DNA of 64,000 nt from Propionicicella superfundia DSM 22317 (GTDB lineage Bacteria; Actinomycetota; Actinomycetes; Propionibacteriales; Propionibacteriaceae): assembly GCF_000423465.1 (NCBI RefSeq), contig NZ_KE384020.1, forward strand, positions 265,409-329,408, given 5' to 3'. Below the pieces are notes generated by a model that saw only the letters and a program-made list of their open reading frames with translations, did not search any database and was not told the DNA's origin. The position numbers and the translations under genes were made by a program. Of this stretch, positions 39,231 to 47,643 are shown piece by piece (the first letter of the stretch is position 1; each line of letters starts with the position of its first letter).

Positions 39231-40190
39231 TCACTGCCTTGTCAGGTACTCCATGGGGTCGGCGAGCCGGTCATCGGCGTACACCATGAAGTGCAGGTGG
39301 CAGCCCGTCGAGTCACCGGTCGTGCCGACGGATCCGATGACCTGCCCGGCGGCGACGCGCCGGCCCGGCTCGACGATGTACCCGGTGGCGTGGTTGTACG
39401 CCGTGGTGAGCCGCGATCCGCCTGTCTGCCCATGTTCCAGCACCAGCCGGTTGCCGTATGACGGATGCCATGCGACCGAACGCACCACACCGGCCGCGGC
39501 GGCCCTGATCGGCGACCCGCACGGGGCGCCGAAGTCGGTTCCGGAGTGGAGCCGCCAGGTGCCCGTGATCGGGTCGACCCGCATCCCGAACGGGGACGTC
39601 ACCGGTCCGGTCACCGGGGAGAGCAGCGCCGCTCCCGTGCGCGGCGACACAGCCGGCCCGGTCGCCCTCTCGCGGATCCGACCGGCCGTCAGTTCCCGGC
39701 TGCCGGCGGGGAGAAGGCGGACCTCGGACACCTGGGCCGTGAGCATGAGCAGTGGATCGAGGTACTCCTCGCCCTCTCTGAGGCCCCAATGCAGGCACGC
39801 CTCGGCGGGACAACCCGCGTGACCGGCCTGTACGGAGCCGAGGGGGGAGCCGACCGTCACCCTCTGCCCGACCGCCGTCGTCGGGGCGACCGGTTCGTAG
39901 GTGGTGCGCACCGACCCGTGCGAGACGACGATCACGCCGCGCCCGGCGATGGAGCCGGCGAAGGTCACCGTGCCGGATGCCGCGGCGCGGACGACCGCCC
40001 CCGGCGCGACGGCCAGGTCGACACCGCGGTGCCCGGGGAGCCAGTCCAGCTCGGGCGGGTCGAAACCGCGGACCACGTCGCCGTCGACAGGAGCGGTCGC
40101 CGGATCGGGAAGGGTCGGCAGCGCGGCGGCGGGTGCGGCGGCCGCGAACGACAGCACGCATGCGAGGAGCACGATCGACAGGCGTCTCAT
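39231..40190 (-). CDS. secreted protein with two M23 (LytM) peptidase domains
   Basis: A 319-aa exported protein with signal peptide MRRLSIVLLACVLSFAAAAP and two consecutive LytM-like domains. The second (about 190-319) has a complete zinc site: His215 and Asp219 in HSGTD, and His298-Leu-His300. The first (about 37-150) keeps His54 and Asp58 in HRGVD and His134, but the first histidine of the HxH motif is replaced by Cys132. It may therefore be inactive or regulatory. M23 enzymes cleave peptidoglycan cross-bridges or stems. A single M23 gene upstream of rpsB is common in actinobacteria; two domains in one chain are not usual. Confidence 0.9.
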   Translation of the reverse strand: MRRLSIVLLACVLSFAAAAPAAALPTLPDPATAPVDGDVVRGFDPPELDWLPGHRGVDLAVAPGAVVRAAASGTVTFAGSIAGRGVIVVSHGSVRTTYEPVAPTTAVGQRVTVGSPLGSVQAGHAGCPAEACLHWGLREGEEYLDPLLMLTAQVSEVRLLPAGSRELTAGRIRERATGPAVSPRTGAALLSPVTGPVTSPFGMRVDPITGTWRLHSGTDFGAPCGSPIRAAAAGVVRSVAWHPSYGNRLVLEHGQTGGSRLTTAYNHATGYIVEPGRRVAAGQVIGSVGTTGDSTGCHLHFMVYADDRLADPMEYLTRQ

Positions 40191-40522
40191 GCTGACGACA
40201 TGGGCGGGGGCGGGCGAACCTGCCCGGGGAACAGTGCCTTCTGTGGACGACGACCGTCGTCGCGCCGGGCTGTGGACACAGGGCCTCCCGGTCTCCGCCC
40301 TGCGACGAACGGGGAGAGTTGGTCCGGCGGCGGCTGTCCTTCTAGAATCGTCCCAGCGACTCGGCAGATCCGAGTCGACTTCGCATGTGACGGATCGCTT
40401 CGCGATGCCCGTCTCCCGGTCCCCTGCGGGGGCGAGGCGGGTGGTCACATCAGGCGGACCGAAGGGTTCGGTTCGGAAAACCGTGCGCGGCGCGTCCGCG
40501 CTGCGCCAGGAAAGGAACGGCC
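40191..40522 (+). promoter_or_regulatory. rpsB promoter and structured 5' leader
   Basis: No gene fits this 332-base gap. TAGAAT at 40343-40348 with TTGGTC 18 bases upstream (40319-40324) is a good promoter. The roughly 170-base leader can fold: a seven-base-pair hairpin at 40358-40376, and an outer stem TGTGAC (40386-40391) with GTCACA (40444-40449) enclosing two inner hairpins. A further hairpin lies at 40458-40472. Such a leader before rpsB suggests autogenous control by S2. Confidence 0.6.
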
Positions 40523-41548
40523 ATGGCCGTCGTCACGACCCGGCAGTTGCTGGAGAGCGGTGTCCACTTCGGGCACCAGACCCGTCGCTGGAACCCGAAG
40601 ATGAAGCGCTTCATCTTCGCGGAGCGCAACGGGATCTACATCATCGACCTGCAGCAGTCGCTGACCTACATCGACAACGCGTACGCCTTCGTGAAGGAGA
40701 TCGTCGCCCGCGGAGGGCAGATCCTCTTCGTCGGCACGAAGAAGCAGGCCCAGGAAGCCATCTCCGATCAGGCGACCCGCGTCGGCATGCCGTTCGTCAA
40801 CCAGCGTTGGCTCGGCGGCATGCTCACCAACTTCCACACCGTCATCAAGCGGATCCAGCGGCTCAAGGAACTCGAGGCGATGGACTTCGACGATGTCGCC
40901 GCGAGCGGCCTGACGAAGAAGGAGCTCCTCGGGCTGCGGCGCGAGAAGGACAAGCTCGACAAGACCCTCGGCGGCATCCGCGACATGGCCAAGGTCCCGC
41001 AGGCCGTGTGGATCGTCGACACCAAGAAGGAGCACCTCGCCGTCGACGAGGCGCGCAAGCTGAAGATCCCCGTCGTCGCGATCCTCGACACCAACTGCGA
41101 CCCCGACGAGGTCGACTACCCGATTCCGGGCAACGACGACGCCATCCGCGCGGTCGCGCTGCTCACCCGGGTCGTCGCCGACGCCGTGGCCGAGGGCCTC
41201 ATCAGCCGCTCGTCCGGCGGGCAGCCCGAAGGCGCGCCCGAGGCCGAGCCGATGCCCGAATGGGAGCGCGAGATGCTGGGCGCCGACGCGGCCCCCGCCG
41301 CCGATGATGCTGCTGTCGTCGAGGCGACCGATCCGCAGGGCGCCGCTCTGGCCGACGCGGCCGGCGAGCCCGTGCCTGCCGATCCCGCGCAGGTCGCCGC
41401 CTCCGCGGCCGAGGTCGCCCCGGTGGGGGAGACGCCGGCCGAGGTCGCCCCCGTGGAGGAGACGCCGGCCGAGGTCGCCCCGGTGGAGGAGACGCCGGCC
41501 GAGGAAGCCCCTGTCGCGGCCGCGGCGGATGCGACCGAGACCGAGTGA
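40523..41548 (+). CDS. rpsB: 30S ribosomal protein S2 with extended repeat tail
   Basis: Ribosomal protein S2, first gene of the rpsB-tsf-pyrH-frr cluster. The core (residues 1 to about 240) is typical: [41 protein letters not shown] and the [22 protein letters not shown] block. A roughly 100-residue acidic, Ala/Pro/Glu-rich C-terminal tail follows, holding three and a half copies of a decapeptide of the form [13 protein letters not shown] with AGGAAAGG ahead. The tail is likely disordered and exposed on the small subunit; its role is unknown. Confidence 0.97.
   Translation: MAVVTTRQLLESGVHFGHQTRRWNPKMKRFIFAERNGIYIIDLQQSLTYIDNAYAFVKEIVARGGQILFVGTKKQAQEAISDQATRVGMPFVNQRWLGGMLTNFHTVIKRIQRLKELEAMDFDDVAASGLTKKELLGLRREKDKLDKTLGGIRDMAKVPQAVWIVDTKKEHLAVDEARKLKIPVVAILDTNCDPDEVDYPIPGNDDAIRAVALLTRVVADAVAEGLISRSSGGQPEGAPEAEPMPEWEREMLGADAAPAADDAAVVEATDPQGAALADAAGEPVPADPAQVAASAAEVAPVGETPAEVAPVEETPAEVAPVEETPAEEAPVAAAADATETE
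41408..41512 (+). repeat. 30-base tandem repeat in the rpsB tail
   Basis: Three near-identical in-frame 30-base units (41408-41437, 41438-41467, 41468-41497) and a partial fourth encode the S2 decapeptides. Differences are single-base, which suggests recent slippage or recombination. Confidence 0.9.
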
Positions 41549-41594
41549 TCCTTCCCTGCGTGACCGCTGAACAGACGAGAGACAAGAAGACGAA

Positions 41595-42407
41595 ATGGCA
41601 ATCACTGCAACTGACGTGAAGAAGCTCCGTGACGCCACGGGCGCGGGGATGATGGACGCCAAGAAGGCGCTCACCGAGAGCGAGGGCGACTTCGAGAAGG
41701 CCATCGAACTGCTGCGGATCACGGGTCTGGCCAAGGCCGCGAACCGGTCCGACCGGGAGGCGAGCAACGGCATCGTCGCGTCCTCGGCCGGCAGCCTCAT
41801 CCATCTCGGCGCCGAGACGGACTTCGTCGCCAAGATGGACGAGTTCATCCGGCTCGCCGACGAGATCGCCGAGGTCGTCGCCACGCAGGGCGCGGGCAAC
41901 CTGGAGGACGCCCTCCTGCTGCCGCTGCACGATCGCACCGTGGGCGATGCCGTGGCGGACCTCGCAGCCACCTCCGGGGAGAAGATCGAGCTGAAGAACG
42001 TCGCGACGTTCGCCGAGCCGACGGTCGTGTACCTGCACCGCCGCTCGCAGGACCTGCCCCCGCAGGTCGGCGTGCTGGTCGAGTACTCCGGGGGCGACGC
42101 CGACCTGGTCCGCAAGGTCGCCATGCAGATCGCCTCGCAGATGCCGCAGTACGTGACGCGCGAGGACATCCCCGCCGACGTGATCGAGAACGAGCGCCGG
42201 GTGGCCGAGCTCACCGCGCGCGAGGAGGGCAAGCCCGACAACATCATCCCGCGGGTGGTGGACGGGCGCCTCAACGGCTTCTACAAGGAGGTCTGTCTCG
42301 TCGAGCAGCCGTGGGTGCTGGACGACAAGCAGGTGGTCGGCAAGGTGCTGGCCGCCGCAGGCGTCACCGTGACGCGGTTCGCCCGCTTCGCGGCCGGCGG
42401 CAAGTAG
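41595..42407 (+). CDS. tsf: translation elongation factor Ts
   Basis: Guanine nucleotide exchange factor for EF-Tu, 270 aa. The N-terminal UBA-like domain ([20 protein letters not shown]) and the TDFVAK signature in the core are intact. ATG start 46 bases after rpsB. A strong hairpin separates it from pyrH. Confidence 0.97.
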   Translation: MAITATDVKKLRDATGAGMMDAKKALTESEGDFEKAIELLRITGLAKAANRSDREASNGIVASSAGSLIHLGAETDFVAKMDEFIRLADEIAEVVATQGAGNLEDALLLPLHDRTVGDAVADLAATSGEKIELKNVATFAEPTVVYLHRRSQDLPPQVGVLVEYSGGDADLVRKVAMQIASQMPQYVTREDIPADVIENERRVAELTAREEGKPDNIIPRVVDGRLNGFYKEVCLVEQPWVLDDKQVVGKVLAAAGVTVTRFARFAAGGK

Positions 42408-42419
42408 GACACAGCCGAG

Positions 42420-42454
42420 GACGAGCGTCACAGGGCGGACCTGTGGCGCTCGTC
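42420..42454 (+). terminator. hairpin between tsf and pyrH
   Basis: Fifteen-base arms (42420-42434 and 42440-42454) pair with one G-U wobble around a five-base loop. It probably ends or attenuates the rpsB-tsf transcript before pyrH. Confidence 0.75.
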
Positions 42455-42477
42455 CCGCACAACGAGGGAGACGTCGC

Positions 42478-43188
42478 ATGGCAGGGTACAGAAGAGTCTT
42501 GCTCAAGCTCTCCGGCGAGGCGTTCGGCGGGGGACAGGTCGGTGTCGACCCCGACATCATCGCCCGCATCGCCGGCGAGATCGCCGAGATCACCCGGCAG
42601 GGGGTCCAGGTCGCGATCGTCACGGGCGGCGGCAACTTCTTCCGCGGCGCCGAACTGCAGCAGCGCGGCATGGACCGCCGCCGCGCCGACTACATGGGCA
42701 TGCTCGGCACGGTGATGAACTGCCTCGCGTTGCAGGACTTCTGCGAACAGGCCGGTGTGGAGACCCGCGTCCAGACAGCCATCACGATGGGGCAGGTCGC
42801 CGAGCCGTACATCCCGCTGCGCGCGATCCGGCATCTGGAGAAGGGGCGCGTGGTCATCTTCGGCGCCGGTTCCGGGATGCCGTTCTTCTCCACCGACACC
42901 GTGGCGGCGCAGCGAGCGCTGGAGGTGAGGGCGGAGGTTCTCCTGATGGCCAAGCAGGGCACCGACGGGGTGTACGACGACGATCCCCGCACCAATCCCG
43001 CCGCGCAACGGTTCGAGGATCTCACCTACGACGAGTTCCTCGCACGGAACCTCAAGGTGGCCGACGCGACGGCGATCAGCCTGGCGCGCGAGCACCGGCT
43101 CCCCATGATCTTCTTCTCCCTGGATACGCCGGGCAACGTCGTCCGGGTCGTGGCGGGTGAGAGGATCGGAACAACCATCCACTCCTGA
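42478..43188 (+). CDS. pyrH: UMP kinase
   Basis: Phosphorylates UMP to UDP in pyrimidine nucleotide synthesis; 236 aa, amino-acid-kinase fold. It begins with the LLKLSGEAF phosphate-binding segment and has [18 protein letters not shown] and [17 protein letters not shown] with GAGGGAG ahead. frr follows after 32 bases; the cluster order is conserved in most bacteria. Confidence 0.97.
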   Translation: MAGYRRVLLKLSGEAFGGGQVGVDPDIIARIAGEIAEITRQGVQVAIVTGGGNFFRGAELQQRGMDRRRADYMGMLGTVMNCLALQDFCEQAGVETRVQTAITMGQVAEPYIPLRAIRHLEKGRVVIFGAGSGMPFFSTDTVAAQRALEVRAEVLLMAKQGTDGVYDDDPRTNPAAQRFEDLTYDEFLARNLKVADATAISLAREHRLPMIFFSLDTPGNVVRVVAGERIGTTIHS

Positions 43189-43220
43189 CCGACAGGTTCG
43201 GGCAAGAAAGAGGCTGAGCA

Positions 43221-43778
43221 GTGATCCCCGACATTCTCAAGAGCGCCGAGCACAAGATGACGGCCGCGATCGACCACGCCCAGGAGGAGTTCGCCGCGAT
43301 CCGGACGGGCCGTGCCCACCCGGCGATGTTCAACAAGCTGCTGGTGGACTACTACGGCTCCTTGACGCCGCTGCAGCAGTTGGCGACCTTCCAGGTCCCC
43401 GAGGCCCGCGTCGTGCTCATCTCGCCCTTCGACCGCGCCGCGATGCCCGGCATCGAGAAGGCCATCCGCGACTCCGATCTCGGCGTGAACCCGGCCAACG
43501 ACGGCAACGTGGTCCGCGTCGTCATGCCGCAGCTCACCGAGGAGCGGCGCAAGGAGTACACGAAGGTCGCCCGCACGAAGGGTGAAGAGGCCAAGGTCGC
43601 GGTCCGCAACATCCGCCGCCACGCCGTCGACCAGATCGCCAGGCTCGTCAAGGACAAGGAGATCGGCGAGGACGAGGGCAAGCGCGCCGAAAAGGAGCTC
43701 GAGGGCGTCACCAAGAAGTACGTCGACCAGGTCGACGAGCTGATGAAGGCCAAGGAAGCCGAGCTGCTCGAGGTCTGA
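43221..43778 (+). CDS. frr: ribosome recycling factor
   Basis: Splits post-termination ribosomes with EF-G. The 185-aa protein shows the family segments [31 protein letters not shown] and [18 protein letters not shown] start. The last base of its stop is the first base of the cdsA ATG. Confidence 0.97.
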   Translation: MIPDILKSAEHKMTAAIDHAQEEFAAIRTGRAHPAMFNKLLVDYYGSLTPLQQLATFQVPEARVVLISPFDRAAMPGIEKAIRDSDLGVNPANDGNVVRVVMPQLTEERRKEYTKVARTKGEEAKVAVRNIRRHAVDQIARLVKDKEIGEDEGKRAEKELEGVTKKYVDQVDELMKAKEAELLEV

Positions 43779-44653
43779 TGAGCGAAACCGCCGAGCCGGC
43801 CCAGCCGCAGCCCAGGGGACCGGGCAGGAATCTGCCCGCTGCGATCGGCGTCGGGGCCGGGCTCGCCGCGGTCGTGGTGGCGTGCCTGCTGTGGTGGAAC
43901 TGGGGCTTCGTCCTCCTCGTGGCAGCGATGCTGTCTCGTGGGGCGGTGGAGGTCGCGCGGGCCGTGCGTCGCCTGGGGATGCGCCCAGCCACCGTTCCCA
44001 TCGTGTTCGGGACCGTTCTCATCGTGGTCGGATCGTACGCGGCCGCGCAGACCGAGCATCTGCTCGGCCTGACCCCGAACGCCGTGACGATCGGGTCGCT
44101 GGGGCTCACCGTGCTGGCGGCGCTGGTGTGGCGGATGCCCGGGGGGTCCGACGGGTACGTGCGCGACTCGGCGGCGAGCCTGTTCCTCATCGGGTACCTG
44201 CCGACGCTCGGCTCGTTCCTGTCCTTGCTGATGGCGCCCGCCGACGGTGCCGCCCGCGTCGCGACCTTCATCCTCTGCATCGTCATGAGCGACACCGGGG
44301 GGTACGTGGTCGGTGTCCTGGTCGGCAAGCACCCCATGGCGCCGCGGATCAGTCCGAAGAAGACGTGGGAGGGCTTCGCCGGGTCGATCGTCGCGGCGGC
44401 GGCGATGGGCGCGTTCCTCGCGGTCTTCGCGCTGCACACCGAGTTCTGGAAGGGCATCCTCATCGGCATCGCCCTCGTGTTCGCCGGCACCGGCGGCGAC
44501 CTGATCGAGTCGATGATCAAGCGGGACGTCGGCATCAAGGACATGAGCCATGTCCTGCCGGGGCACGGAGGCGTCATGGACCGGCTCGACTCCCTGCTCG
44601 TCGGCGCTCCGATCGCATGGATCGTCATGTACCTGCTCGTCCCGGGAGGCTGA
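43778..44653 (+). CDS. cdsA: phosphatidate cytidylyltransferase (CDP-diglyceride synthase)
   Basis: Membrane enzyme making CDP-diacylglycerol from phosphatidate and CTP, 291 aa with about eight helices. The C-terminal signature reads [19 protein letters not shown] followed by MDRLDS, which holds the catalytic aspartates. The N-terminal 20 residues are polar and proline-rich. It overlaps the frr stop by one base. Together with cls it serves cardiolipin synthesis. Confidence 0.95.
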   Translation: MSETAEPAQPQPRGPGRNLPAAIGVGAGLAAVVVACLLWWNWGFVLLVAAMLSRGAVEVARAVRRLGMRPATVPIVFGTVLIVVGSYAAAQTEHLLGLTPNAVTIGSLGLTVLAALVWRMPGGSDGYVRDSAASLFLIGYLPTLGSFLSLLMAPADGAARVATFILCIVMSDTGGYVVGVLVGKHPMAPRISPKKTWEGFAGSIVAAAAMGAFLAVFALHTEFWKGILIGIALVFAGTGGDLIESMIKRDVGIKDMSHVLPGHGGVMDRLDSLLVGAPIAWIVMYLLVPGG

Positions 44654-44655
44654 CG

Positions 44656-45873
44656 ATGGACGACCGGCACGAGGCCGCGGCGAACGATCCCGACCTCACC
44701 CCGCAGGAGAGCCTCGAGCGGCGTCTCCCGCTCGTCATGGCCGCACCCAGGCGCGGGCGCCCCCCGCAGCACTGGGCCGACCTCGACCCCGCCGCCCGCG
44801 TGGCGGCGCTCACCGACGCCGGCCTTCCGCGGTTTCGCGCCGCCCAACTGTCGCGGCACTACTTCGTGCACCACACGTCCGACCCCGACCGGTGGAGCGA
44901 CATCCCCGCCGCGGAGCGCGCCCAGTTGCGGGAGGTGTTCTTCCCCCGGCTGGTCGATCCGGTCCGGGAGTTGCGCTGCGACGGCGACACGACGGTCAAG
45001 ACGCTGTGGCGGCTCCACGACGGCTCGCGCGTCGAGAGCGTCCTCATGCGCTACGGCGTGCCCGGCGTGAGGTCCAGCGGCCGAGGCCGGATGCGGACGA
45101 CGGTCTGCGTCTCGTCGCAGGCCGGGTGCGGGATGGCCTGCCCGTTCTGCGCGACCGGGCAGGGCGGCCTCACGCGCAACCTGAGCGCGGCCGAGATCCT
45201 CGATCAGGTCGTGGTGTCGGCCCGGATGCTGGAGGAGGGCGCCCTTGCCGGCGGCCCTGGTCCCGTGAACAACGTCGTGTTCATGGGCATGGGCGAGCCG
45301 ATGGCGAATTTCGCGGCGGTGCTGGCCGCCACCGAGGCGATGATCGCCCCCGCTCCCGACGGGCTCGGGATCAGCGCGCGCGGTGTCACGATCTCGACGG
45401 TGGGGCTGGTTCCTCGCATCCGGCAGTTGACGGAGTGGGGACGGCCGGTGACGCTCGCGGTGAGTCTGCACGCGCCCGACGACGACCTGCGCGACGGGCT
45501 CGTCCCGATCAACTCGCGTTGGAAGGTGGCCGAGGTGCTGGACGCCGCGTGGGAGCATGCGCGGGCGACGCGACGGCGCGTGTCCATCGAGTATGCGCTG
45601 ATCAAGGACGTCAACGACCAGGCGTGGCGGGCCGATCTGCTGGCCACGCTGCTGCGGCAGCGTGGCGACTGGGGCTGGGTGCATGTCAACCTCATCCCGC
45701 TGAACCCGACACCCGGTTCGATGTGGACCGCCAGCGATGCCGCCGACCAGGACGAGTTCGTCCGGCGGCTGGAGGCCAGGGGAGTTCCCGTCACCGTCCG
45801 CGACACCCGGGGTCGCGAGATCGACGGCGCCTGCGGCCAGCTCGCCGCTCTGGATCGCGCCGGCTCTGCGTGA
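44656..45873 (+). CDS. rlmN: dual-specificity RNA methyltransferase RlmN
   Basis: Radical SAM enzyme that methylates C2 of A2503 in 23S rRNA and A37 in some tRNAs. The 405-aa protein has the CxxxCxxC cluster motif at Cys158, Cys162 and Cys165, and the GMGEPMANF segment. The C-terminal catalytic cysteine lies in [12 protein letters not shown] two bases after cdsA, so translationally coupled. The C-terminus is followed at once by an antitoxin-like gene. Confidence 0.95.
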   Translation: MDDRHEAAANDPDLTPQESLERRLPLVMAAPRRGRPPQHWADLDPAARVAALTDAGLPRFRAAQLSRHYFVHHTSDPDRWSDIPAAERAQLREVFFPRLVDPVRELRCDGDTTVKTLWRLHDGSRVESVLMRYGVPGVRSSGRGRMRTTVCVSSQAGCGMACPFCATGQGGLTRNLSAAEILDQVVVSARMLEEGALAGGPGPVNNVVFMGMGEPMANFAAVLAATEAMIAPAPDGLGISARGVTISTVGLVPRIRQLTEWGRPVTLAVSLHAPDDDLRDGLVPINSRWKVAEVLDAAWEHARATRRRVSIEYALIKDVNDQAWRADLLATLLRQRGDWGWVHVNLIPLNPTPGSMWTASDAADQDEFVRRLEARGVPVTVRDTRGREIDGACGQLAALDRAGSA

Positions 45874-45874
45874 G

Positions 45875-46096
45875 GTGCGGGACCTCCGCAACCGCGGCGG
45901 TGCCGTCGTGGACGAGGTGGCGCGCGGCGGAGCGGTGGTCGTCACGCGAGATGGGACCCCCGTGGCCGAACTCCGGCCGCTCCCGGGCCCTGCGCTCACG
46001 GTGAGAGAACTGATTCGGCGCCGCCGGTCGCTCCCCGATGTCGATCTCGCTCGGCTGCGCTCCGATATCGACGAGTGGATCGACGCGAGCCTGTGA
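45875..46096 (+). CDS. Phd/VapB-like antitoxin
   Basis: A 73-aa antitoxin of the Phd/YefM type, with VRDLRNRGGAVVDEVARGG, then ITRDGTPVAELRP-like VVVTRDGTPVAELRPL and a C-terminal toxin-binding arm VDLARLRSDIDEWIDASL. Such proteins neutralise PIN-domain VapC RNases and autoregulate. The first ordinary start is GTG at 45875, one base after rlmN, with no ribosome site. Related antitoxins usually begin some five residues earlier, so the 5' end may be truncated or translation coupled to rlmN. Confidence 0.75.
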   Translation: MRDLRNRGGAVVDEVARGGAVVVTRDGTPVAELRPLPGPALTVRELIRRRRSLPDVDLARLRSDIDEWIDASL

Positions 46097-46520
46097 GCGA
46101 GGAGCAGGCGACCAGCGGCATCATCGACACGAACACCCTCATCCTGCTCGGACGTCTCGATCCGGACGACCTTCCCGGGATTCCGCTGATCACGACGATC
46201 ACCCTCGCGGAGCTCTCGGTCGGACCCCTGTGGCGACCGACGACATCGAACGGTCCCGCCGGCAGGCGCATCTGCAACCGGCCGAGGCCGACTTCGATCC
46301 GCTGCCGTTCGACGCGGCCGCGGCGCGGGCATTCGGCTCGGTGGCCGCGAGCCTTCGCGCCCGCGGTCGCAAGCCCGCGGCCCGGGCCTGTGACGCGCTC
46401 ATCGCGGCGGTTGCTGTGGCGTCGTCGCTGCCGCTCTACACGGCCGACCCGGATGACTTCGAGGGCATCGAGGGCCTTGACCTGCGTCCGGTGCCGGTCA
46501 GCGCCTCTCGTCCGCGGTGA
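46093..46520 (+). pseudogene. VapC-type PIN-domain toxin, frameshifted
   Basis: The N-terminal part (GTG 46093, frame 1) reads GIIDTNTLILLGRL and TLAELSVGPL, carrying the first Asp and the Glu of a PIN RNase site. After about 46230 the matching sequence continues in frame 3 as ATDDIERSRRQAHLQ, then CDALIAA and YTADPDDF with the last two acidic residues. Loss of one base near 46228-46232 explains the break. All four catalytic acids survive, so the break is recent or a sequencing error. It overlaps the antitoxin stop (GTGA) and runs 23 bases into the convergent LOG gene. Confidence 0.85.
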
Positions 46521-47604
46521 CCTCCAGCGCCTCCAGCGCCTCGGGCACGCTGTCGACCAGATGGACGGCGCCGGCCATGAGGCGTCCCCGCGCCAGCCCG
46601 CTCAGCAACGGCCAGGCGGGGACGTCCCGGGTCCAGTGGCGTTTCCCCAGCAGCACCAGGGGAGCGATTCCACCGGCGTCACGGGCGTAGTAGTCGCCGG
46701 TGACGGCCTGGAAGATCTCCTGGACCGTGCCGGCGGCACCCGGCAGGTAGACGATGCCGCCGCGGCAGCGCTGGAGCAGCGCCTCCTCGCGCCGGGCGTT
46801 GTCGAAGTACTTGGCCGACGCGGTGACGAACACATTGGGCGGCTCGTGGCCGTACACCCACGTGGGGACGCCGACGGTGAAGCCGGGGTCGTCCGCCAGG
46901 GCGCGGGCCGCGAAGCCGGCCTGCGCCCAGGCGTCCACGTCTGCCGCGAAGCCCGGTGCGTCGGCGAGCCGCGCGAGGGCGGCCGGGATTCGCCCGGCGC
47001 AGCGGTGGAACCAGGCCCCGAGATTCGCCGCCTCCATCGCGCCGGGCCCGCCGCCGGTCACCACGAGGCGGCCGGCGGAGGCCAGCGCCCGGCCGAGGTC
47101 GACGGCGCGCTCGTACTCGCTGGTCGCGCGGGCGATGGCGTGCCCGCCCATGACTCCCACGGTGCGGCTCGCGGGGTAGCCCGACCCGGCCTCGGCGAAC
47201 GCGTCGTCGATCGAGTGGTCGTGCAGCGCCATGGCCAGGGTGCCGCTGAGGTCCGTTCCCCGCCCGGGCCTCCGGAACCAGGCGTCGACGCGCGCGTCGA
47301 CGGTCCGCGCGTAGCCCTGGTCGAGCCCCCGGTACAGATCGGTCGGCGTGTACAGGTACGCCCGGTACGGGTTGAACGGAAGGGCGGGCAATCGCGGGAA
47401 GAGCTGTGCGCCGGCGTCGCGGAGGCGGCTTTCGGCCTGCCGGGCGATCCGGCACCCGAGGAACACCGCCCCCTTGACCGGCAGATGCCGCAGCACCTCG
47501 GTGCGTGCGGAGAGATCGAGCGACTGGACGAAGCACCCGGCGACCGTGCCGTGGGAGCTCACCTGTGCGTCGAACTCCGCAAGCGTGTGCAACTCGGTGA
47601 CCAC
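46498..47604 (-). CDS. LOG-family (TIGR00730-like) nucleotide-binding protein
   Basis: A 368-aa Rossmann-fold protein of the LOG/lysine-decarboxylase-like superfamily. It shows VTGGGPGAMEAANLGAW and, in place of the usual PGGxGTxxE, the variant YLPGAAGTVQEIF. An N-terminal extension of about 150 residues precedes the fold. Family members hydrolyse nucleotide 5'-monophosphates (cytokinin activation) or have unknown roles. GTG at 47604 is the likely start, with no clear ribosome site. It is divergent from thrC, 39 bases away. Confidence 0.85.
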   Translation of the reverse strand: MVTELHTLAEFDAQVSSHGTVAGCFVQSLDLSARTEVLRHLPVKGAVFLGCRIARQAESRLRDAGAQLFPRLPALPFNPYRAYLYTPTDLYRGLDQGYARTVDARVDAWFRRPGRGTDLSGTLAMALHDHSIDDAFAEAGSGYPASRTVGVMGGHAIARATSEYERAVDLGRALASAGRLVVTGGGPGAMEAANLGAWFHRCAGRIPAALARLADAPGFAADVDAWAQAGFAARALADDPGFTVGVPTWVYGHEPPNVFVTASAKYFDNARREEALLQRCRGGIVYLPGAAGTVQEIFQAVTGDYYARDAGGIAPLVLLGKRHWTRDVPAWPLLSGLARGRLMAGAVHLVDSVPEALEALEVTADERR

Positions 47605-47631
47605 GGGGAGATTGAAGCACGTCGGGGCCGG

Positions 47632-47637
47632 TAGCCT
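47632..47637 (+). promoter_or_regulatory. -10 element of a leaderless thrC promoter
   Basis: TAGCCT (TANNNT) followed by six bases and the GTG at 47644. No ribosome site is present. Confidence 0.55.
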
Positions 47638-47643
47638 TGCCCC

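Noticed and set aside
41408-41512. Regular 30-base repeats that could suggest a CRISPR array
   Set aside because: The units are contiguous with no spacers, stay in frame and encode the S2 tail. No cas gene is present.
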